64,000 nucleotides of DNA from Ciona intestinalis (taxonomy: Eukaryota; Chordata; Ascidiacea; Phlebobranchia; Cionidae): the NCBI RefSeq assembly GCF_000224145.3, contig NC_020170.2, positions 944,914-1,008,913 on the forward strand. Reading direction: 5' to 3'. The notes under the pieces are model-generated. The model searched no databases, was not told the origin of the DNA, and was given only the letters and a program-made list of their open reading frames with translations. Position numbers and translations under genes: made by a program. Every line of letters begins with the position of its first letter. Position 1 is the first letter of the stretch. Below, piece by piece: positions 57,359 to 64,000 of the stretch.

Positions 57359-60300
57359 ATGACTTTTGGAACAACCAAATCTACAATTTCGTCATTCCTA
57401 CTGATTTGTGTAGTCGGTACTGTAGCAGAAGCAACCAAGAAACCGCATGTAGTTCTTATTTTAGCTGATGATCTCGGATATAATGATGTCGGTTACTGGG
57501 GGCAAAACCACGGGTCTGCTGCGAAAACACCGTTCCTGGACTCATTAGCAGGTTATTTAAACGGTTTAAGTTTAAACCATAGGTCGTTTATTTAGTACTT
57601 TGTGTCTATATATACCAGCCCCGTGTATTCGCTATAGTGCTGTGGGGAAAGATATATCCTGAACATAATTTGAACAACTAACAACGCTTTTTTGGAGTCG
57701 TTGGAATATAGTATTATAATTATGTGGACACCTTTTATTTACTATCAAATGTGGAGCAGAAAAAAGAGATAAAACACTGTACATCCTACCCCGCGCATAC
57801 CGTACATGTGTTTAAAAATTAGGATTTTAATTTATATTACAGAAAACGGCGTTCGATTAGAAAACTATTATACTCATTCTGTTTGTTCGCCGACCAGGGG
57901 AGCCTTAATGACTGGGAGAAACAGAGTAAGATCGGGTTTGGTTTTAGTTCTTTATTCTTAGTTTAGTATTCTTCAGCAAATATGTTGTGTTTAGCAACCT
58001 TATACAGTAGGGTGAAGAAGAGGGGGTATTTTTCCATTCTATTTTCTCATCCAATTGGCAGCAAAAAAGAACATTCAAAGAATTATAAAACCGTATCCCC
58101 ACGACTTCCGTTGACCGTTGTTAAATTCTTTAAAACTTGACTAGGATATTTGGATATTATGCGTTAAGATGTCCCATTTTTCCCCATAAAACTATATTTA
58201 CCCAGTTTAGTCGCAAATTAATTAGTATGCCAATAAAACAAAACGCACGATCAGTACCGCCAGAATAAAAAATAATTAAAAGCTTTAGACGTATTATAAA
58301 AATGCATTTTAGGTGCTACAAAGATATCCTATTTCACCCAACAGCAGTAATTCATGTTACTTCTAACAGATCGACATTGGTTTAGCACATGGTATCATCC
58401 ACACGACACAAATTGAGGGTCTTCCGTTAGATAATGTCTTATTACCAGAACAGTTGTCCAACTGTGGTTACAACACACAGATGATAGGGAAATGGCATTT
58501 GGGATTCTCATCTTCTAAATACGCCCCATGGAACCGAGGGTTTCATGGATTTTATGGTAGGTTTTGAAGAAATCATTTTGAGCATATCTATCCATGTTTG
58601 ATTGGTATATATGCCCCTTTGAACGCAATATGTACACAAACACGAAAAGCGTAGATGTATAGTAGAGTGGGGGAAGATGGGACACCTTTAGCACATAATA
58701 TCCAAATATCCTAAATCGTGTTTTAAACAATTAACAACGGTCTTTAGGAGTCATTAGCATACTGTTTAATAATTCTTTAAATGTTCTTTGTTTACTACCA
58801 AATGTGATGAGAAAATAGAATGAAAAGGTGTCCCATCTTCCCCCACCCCACTATATATATATATACACCCATATGTTTTACCCCAATTCTCTTTGTATGC
58901 GTCATGAAAACATATCCTGCTTTTAAATAAACAAACAGTATGTTTCATGCTTTAAATCATGCTTACTCATGTATGAACATCCTGTTTAAAGCGACGAAAT
59001 AATATTTTGTATAGATACGGAACATCGAATTTAAACGTAATGTATGCTTTTATAGACGCGCATTGTAATAGCTTTTATTATGCCCGATGCATAACTATAT
59101 ATATAATGTGTTATCCATCGGGCACGAGGTGTATCATTGTCAAAGTTTATACTTTGCATTTTTGGTATTTAAATCAACAGGGATCGAAAAACAATATCAT
59201 TCTGTTTACTAGTATGTTACTCATGGTTTGGAGGATCTTTTTTCGAATAAACAAACAACTATACTTGTACTAGGTTTTCTCGCTGGCTCCGAGAACTACT
59301 GGTCAAAGTGGTTGCCCATGGCTCGACACTCAAACATAGGGGGAGTCGACTTCACCGATTCTACCACTGGACCAACCAACGAGACATGGGGACAATACAG
59401 CGCGCATGTGTACGCTTCCAGGGCAAGATACGTTATTCAGCATCACGACCAATCTAAAGTAATATATGTCTAAGTTAAATGTCTGAACACGTGATTTCTT
59501 GATTTGTAAGCCAATCGCCACTGGCTTAAGTATTCTATAAGGTATTATAACTTGAATGGGTGTATCTTATTTATCCTGTGCGTAACGAGATAATTCGTCA
59601 TCACACAGATGTTTTGTTTCATACGATTGAGGGATGTTTTCAATATATTTGCTGATAACATATATACACAGCCACTAAGTGAGCACTCGGTTAAAGCAAT
59701 TGCGTTTCTTGTTCAAGAATACATATACGCAGCAATAGTAGAAGGATATAACTAAATGTTTTTTCTTTCTTAACTTGTAAATAAACATATTTAGATCTAA
59801 GTGTAAAATGCCCATTAAGTTAAAGTTTCGTATAATTTAAGCCTACTGCCATCATCTTTCATCCTTTACGATTTTCAGCCTTTGTTTCTGTACTTGCCGC
59901 TACAAACTCCCCACACGCCTCTTGGTGCACCAAGTCATTACTACGAACCATTTAAAGATATAGAAGACGATGACAGGTGAAATCGAATATTGGGTTTACA
60001 TTCGTGGGGTATAGAAGAGATATCTAACAAAAAGCTTAAAAGCTTACTTATAGACAACTTGGTAGCCTACCTTCAAGGCACATCTTTCTTTGATCGACAT
60101 ATACAAGAAAAATATATTGGGTTATTATTTTACTTAGTTTTTCGCCCTTACTATGGTATATAAGATAACCATTTACTTGCATTTCAGAATGAAATATCTT
60201 AGCATGGTGTCAGTGTTGGATGAAACTGTGCGAAATGTTACAAACTATTTGAAAGACGCTGGAATGTGGGAGGATACGCTGTTGATATTTTCTACAGGTA

Positions 60301-61752
60301 TAGTTTCTCGAAACGTTTTTAATACAACGCGCGGTTTGCAGTTTTGCGATGCATTTTTATAGATACTCTTTATCAATCGTTTTATAACGGTACGTGGCCG
60401 TTCATTAGAGCTTTGCTCTCTTTTTGTCTGGTAAATAGTATAATGTGATGGTGATTAATCTTTTTATAATGGTACGTGCCCGTTCATAAGACCTATGCTC
60501 TTTTTTACCTGGTGTTTAAAACGTCCTGTTTAAGTAGCCTTCATCAGGTTAATAGCCTACAGCCTTTAAAGAGGTTTAGGTTTTCCGCCGAAACAACGGT
60601 ATGAGACGTTTTTGTTGCAAGGTTAATTCAGAGGTTATACGTGAGATAATAGTTTCCCAACCGCAGATAACGGAGGCGAAGTCAAACACGGTGGTAACAA
60701 CTGGCCGTACCGTGGCACGAAAAACACTTTATACGAAGGTGGGGTGAAAGCCGTGGGCTTCGTACATGGAAAAATTTTGGGCGATCTGTCCCCTGCACAG
60801 CGCGTAAACCGTGAACTGATTCATGTAACAGATTGGTACCCTACTATAATGGCTGCAGCTGATTGCCCTTATGTATCTGGGAACTCAAGAAATAAGTTGT
60901 ACGGGTTGAACCAATGGGGTGCATTACGGTAATATATAGCCTAAACGCAAAACTTTATTTGTTTTATACTTGTTTCTACAAATACAGCAAACCATTGTGT
61001 TACTGCTTTTATATATTTATACAGGGGTGAGAGGGGTTCACAAAGAACCGAAATCGTTCATACGATCGATCCCATGAATCGTACCTCGGAAATTCCAGAC
61101 ATGAGATTTGGATTCAACATCAACGTAAAAGCCGCCATCTGTGTAAGAAAATGGAAACTCATTACAGGAAATCCAGGTAGAAATTGATTTTTAAAGTGTA
61201 AACAGCAGAAGGGTTTAATAATTGATTCACGTCAGTACAGCAATAAATACATTCTAAAAGCCATAATTTAATTTTTCTAAACTCCTGTCGCAACCAAATC
61301 GCGGGTCATCATTTGATTTTCGCAGCGAGATTCACAACGGGTAATACAACAATGTTGCAGGGCACGGCGGTTGGTACGCTCCGCCAGAATCGAAAGATAT
61401 TTTCACCAAAAGCGGTACGAGAGGGTCAAAAAATATACAGCTTTTTGATCTGAGCGTCGATCCCCTTGAAGAGAATGAAATTTCAAACGAACATCCGACT
61501 GTACGTATGTTAACAAATATAACAATTATGAATGAATGTTTTGTAGGCTAAGATTCAAACTGTGGCATGCCAAGGACTAAATATATTCTCGTCCTAAATT
61601 TGTCTTTATTTTAATTTTAACAGGTCGTTAGTGAACTGCTCGAGCGTCTTGCTAAGTACAGCTTAAGTGCTCCACCTGCAATCAACCAAAACACAGACGA
61701 CAATGCACATCTAAGCTGGACAGATGGTTTCGTCCAACCTTGGCTGAATTAA
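57359..61752 (+). CDS. ARSB: ARSB-like arylsulfatase (N-acetylgalactosamine-4-sulfatase family)
   Basis: Lysosomal or secreted sulfatase of the ARSB/ARSI/ARSJ group, expected to remove sulfate from glycosaminoglycans. Exons: 57359-57551, 57843-57925, 58370-58556, 59274-59458, 59879-59976, 60188-60297, 60667-60928, 61025-61176, 61361-61500 and 61624-61752. In phase they give 512 aa (human ARSB 533). A hydrophobic signal peptide covers about residues 10-25. Catalytic features are [11 protein letters not shown] (metal ligands D37, D38), CSPTRG with Cys79 as the formylglycine precursor, [18 protein letters not shown] and [27 protein letters not shown] and the C-terminal PW match ARSB more than other sulfatases. 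N-glycosylation sequons are present (for example in TGPTNET). Whether it is ARSB itself or ARSI/J needs a tree. MITEs occupy introns 1, 2 and 3. An AATAAA is at 61845. Confidence 0.93.
57634..57800 (-). mobile_element. Cimi-1-like MITE, reverse, diverged
   Basis: ATAGTGCTGTGGGGAAAGAT at the left and a weak right end (CATCCTACCCCGCGC). The centre has AACTAACAACG and a TCGTTGGAATATAG block. Arylsulfatase intron 1. Confidence 0.7.
58004..58195 (+). mobile_element. Cimi-1-like MITE, forward
   Basis: ACAGTAGGGTGAAGAAGAGG at the left and GTCCCATTTTTCCCCATAAA at the right, with the CCGTATCCCCACGACT landmark. Arylsulfatase intron 2. Confidence 0.82.
58659..58854 (-). mobile_element. Cimi-1-like MITE, reverse, well preserved
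   Basis: ATAGTAGAGTGGGGGAAGAT at the left and CATCTTCCCCCACCCCACTA at the right, about 196 bp, with a TATATATA flank. It appears among the least diverged copies. Arylsulfatase intron 3. Confidence 0.9.
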
Positions 61753-62689
61753 TGATTAAAAACGAAATGACATTTGGAAAATATTTATTTTTTCATTTGG
61801 TTGTAACTATATTGCTGCTGTTGCACCACTTTTAACTTAGTTCCAATAAACGTATTAAAAACGGGTATAATGACAAAGTAACATACATGGTAACTCGTAA
61901 GCTAGCACGAGGTGATAAACCCGTGTGGTAACGACTGTCGTGTTCCGGCCACGCGAAGATGAAGTAAGTTACATTCATTCATTCAATACAAATATTAAAA
62001 GTTTAAAGGTTTTCCCGCAAAATGCGTGGCACTTCTGGCTAAGTACAACAGCGGTAGGACACTCTGCTAAAGTTTTCGGTGAAATGTGATGTAGATTTGT
62101 ATTTTAAATACGTAAAATATACATTTTAAACCTATTAACGCGAGGCGTGTACGTTTTGCAATTTTACATGGTGTGTATAGTAGGTCTCATCCGTTTTGAA
62201 CTTTATTACGTCATGTCAGCTGATAAAAAATCCCCGTCGTTGTTTGGTTACTCCCAAAATTAATAACTTTTGGAAATTTGCACCAAGTTTATTTGTGAGG
62301 TAAATTAATATAAAATACCATAGTTTATGTTTTAATGCTTTTACAGCAGTCTTGTAACACATGTACATTTTTTCTAATATCAGTCTAAATTGGTATGACT
62401 TTAAAATATCTATATTCTAGATTGAGCAATGCAATTCAGTTCGGGTTTAGTATTTTCATTACCACTCTGTATATAAGCTAATCTATTATTCTGTAATATA
62501 TCTCGCTTGTGTCTCAATTTATGTACAAGCAGAAGTTTGGTATAGGCCTATAGTAATTATATATTGGCACATCCTCTGTGTGTTAAATTTTGACTTCTGT
62601 GAAACAAAACCTAAAAGCCTGCAAAGTTGTATTAACTGCAGTCTTGGCCACCACAAGCTTTTGTTAGAGGATTTTGTTGCGACATCATT
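61753..62689. other. arylsulfatase-SOWAH spacer
   Basis: It holds the arylsulfatase 3' UTR, one SINE tail module (61875-61985), and the presumed promoter and leader of the SOWAH gene. I see no coding exon. Confidence 0.6.
61875..61985 (+). mobile_element. SINE tail module
   Basis: CAAAGTAACATACATGG, then AGCACGAGGTGATAAACC, GGCCACGCGAAGATGAAG and an ATTC-ATTC end. The tRNA-like head is absent. Confidence 0.82.
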
Positions 62690-64000
62690 ATGACTGAGAT
62701 AAGTGTGGAGTCAGTGTGTGAGTTTATTACATCTCATGGTGGGAAAGTAAAAAACATCACACTTGTGTCAAACTTTAAGAAGCTTTTAAATGATCCTGCA
62801 ACTAGAGGTTGGTGAAGTTTGTATTTTGCTCAGTATTGTGTTATTATATTATTATGGTTAATGTATCAATGGTTTGATTACCACAACATGGTCCACAAGG
62901 AATATTAGCTAGCAGTCTTTAGACTTTAGTGCCAGGTTCATTTCTTTTTAACTATACATTTAAAAAGAATGTATAAATCCTGGACACAAAGTTATGTTTT
63001 TTTGTGTAAGTGGCACAATTTCAGTTGTTTGTAGACATAATATTTGCACACAGGTCATTGAGTATTATTACTATGACAGTAAGCCTAAATAAACATTACA
63101 AAATGTCCATAAATAATATTTTTTCTACACAGCATATAACTTTTTCATCCGGTGTGGTCACCATGGTTCTTAAACTTCATTAACATTTTGCCAACAGACA
63201 AAACTTTTACTTTTCAATGTTTATCAATGAAGGAAAATGTCCTTTTATTTAAATTGTATTCCGGATTGTTAAAAGTTGTTTGTTATTTTGTATCAGTTTG
63301 AATATACGTTACAATATTTAATAATGTTAATATTATAGATGCAGCTCGTCAGCAATTCAAGGAATGTGTGAATACAGTAGCCGTGGTGAAAACTGAAAAT
63401 GTATGTGAACTATTTGTTTGAAAAGTACATGTATGTATAACAGTATGAGTGGTGTGACAATGATAACAAGATCTAGATTTTGTAAAAAATATATATAGTC
63501 TTGTTTAAAAACTTTACCTGAATAATTTTATTTTATTATTTTGTTTGGGACAAGTAATATTATAATGTAATTTAGGGAGATTAATGCAATGCATTTTTTA
63601 ATCATCCATAATTTGAGCAGTAGCAACTTAAAAAAACTTGTATAATACTATTATTGCCACTTACTTTGTGTTTTAAACAATTCTTTACCAATCAAATTTA
63701 AATTAATCTGTTTTATGTATTCAACTCACCAGGGAGAGAAATACGTTCAGTTAAAGAAGAAATATCGATCTCCGTCTTCCTCATCAAGGTCCTCTGTCGC
63801 GAGTGATGCAAATGTTCCTCCACCTGAGGCTGCCAAGCAATCAGCAGCGCCAGCTGCTGAAGTTGTCAAGGCAAAAGATGCAAGGGTTGCTAAGCAACAC
63901 TCATCTGAGGTTGCTAAGCAACAGAAAACCCCAGAGATTGCATGGAAATCTGGTTCAAAGGCTCATCATAATCCAGAATCTCCTGAAAAAGGTGAATATT
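62690..64000 (+). CDS. SOWAH (sosondowah) ankyrin-family protein, N-terminal part
   Basis: 5' part of a sosondowah-type gene. In vertebrates SOWAHA-D carry an N-terminal SOWAH winged-helix-like domain and ankyrin repeats; their molecular role is poorly known. Visible exons are 62690-62807, 63339-63400 and 63733-63991. They are in phase (147 residues before the last donor), and the gene then leaves the window. The first 70 residues follow the family pattern: a helix (SVCEFITSHGGKVKN), ALVSNFK-like and QFKECVNTVAVVK helices, then GEKYVQLKKKY as the terminal strand. The linker that follows is S/A/K-rich with a repeated VAKQ motif and is probably disordered. No ankyrin repeat is reached here, so assignment rests on the N-terminal domain alone. 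Which SOWAH paralogue it is cannot be decided. Confidence 0.8.

Overview
The window looks like nuclear DNA from an ascidian tunicate, most likely Ciona. The reasons are AT-rich DNA with compact, intron-rich chordate genes, proteins that align exon by exon with vertebrate orthologues, and abundant short elements: composite tRNA-like SINEs and a ~195-bp MITE that I associate from memory with the described Ciona families Cics-1 and Cimi-1 (not checked here). There are two 50-N assembly gaps, at 729-778 and 29525-29574. Species and element names are recognition from memory, not search results. Layout: a GTAC-rich satellite with a 186-bp higher-order period (1 to ~436); a non-coding stretch; MFSD14, a 12-helix transporter (+, 2825-11624); a six-exon, MIF4G-only relative of PAIP1 (+, 12619-14479); ALKBH7, a mitochondrial dioxygenase (-, 14897-16574); full-length PAIP1 (+, 18124-26373); LEXM/CIMAP2, a ciliary microtubule-associated protein (-, 28050-32584); DPYD, dihydropyrimidine dehydrogenase (+, 33239-56297, 21 exons, 1030 aa); an ARSB-like arylsulfatase (+, 57359-61752, 10 exons, 512 aa); and the 5' end of a SOWAH (sosondowah) gene running off the right edge (+, 62690 onward). 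Exon phases were joined by hand. Seven genes give an open frame throughout, except where a gap hides one LEXM acceptor. The genes do not form one pathway. The two PAIP1-type genes are a local duplication: three MIF4G exons have identical lengths (170, 167 and 178 nt) and phases, with ALKBH7 lying between them on the other strand. LEXM and DPYD are divergent and share a ~650-bp promoter region with a perfect CRE and an RFX X-box-like site. Mobile DNA is unevenly spread. Two non-autonomous hAT elements with perfect 8-bp target duplications lie in the left third. Thirteen of fourteen copies of the ~195-bp MITE lie between 35.4 and 58.9 kb, in or beside DPYD and the arylsulfatase. One of these is a chimeric palindrome that ends 17 bp before a DPYD exon. 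I found no CRISPR array, no rRNA or free-standing tRNA gene, and no retroviral or LTR element. I did not find a clearly new multi-gene system. The best leads are the short PAIP1 paralogue, the palindromic MITE at a DPYD splice acceptor, and the enlarged PAIP1 architecture.
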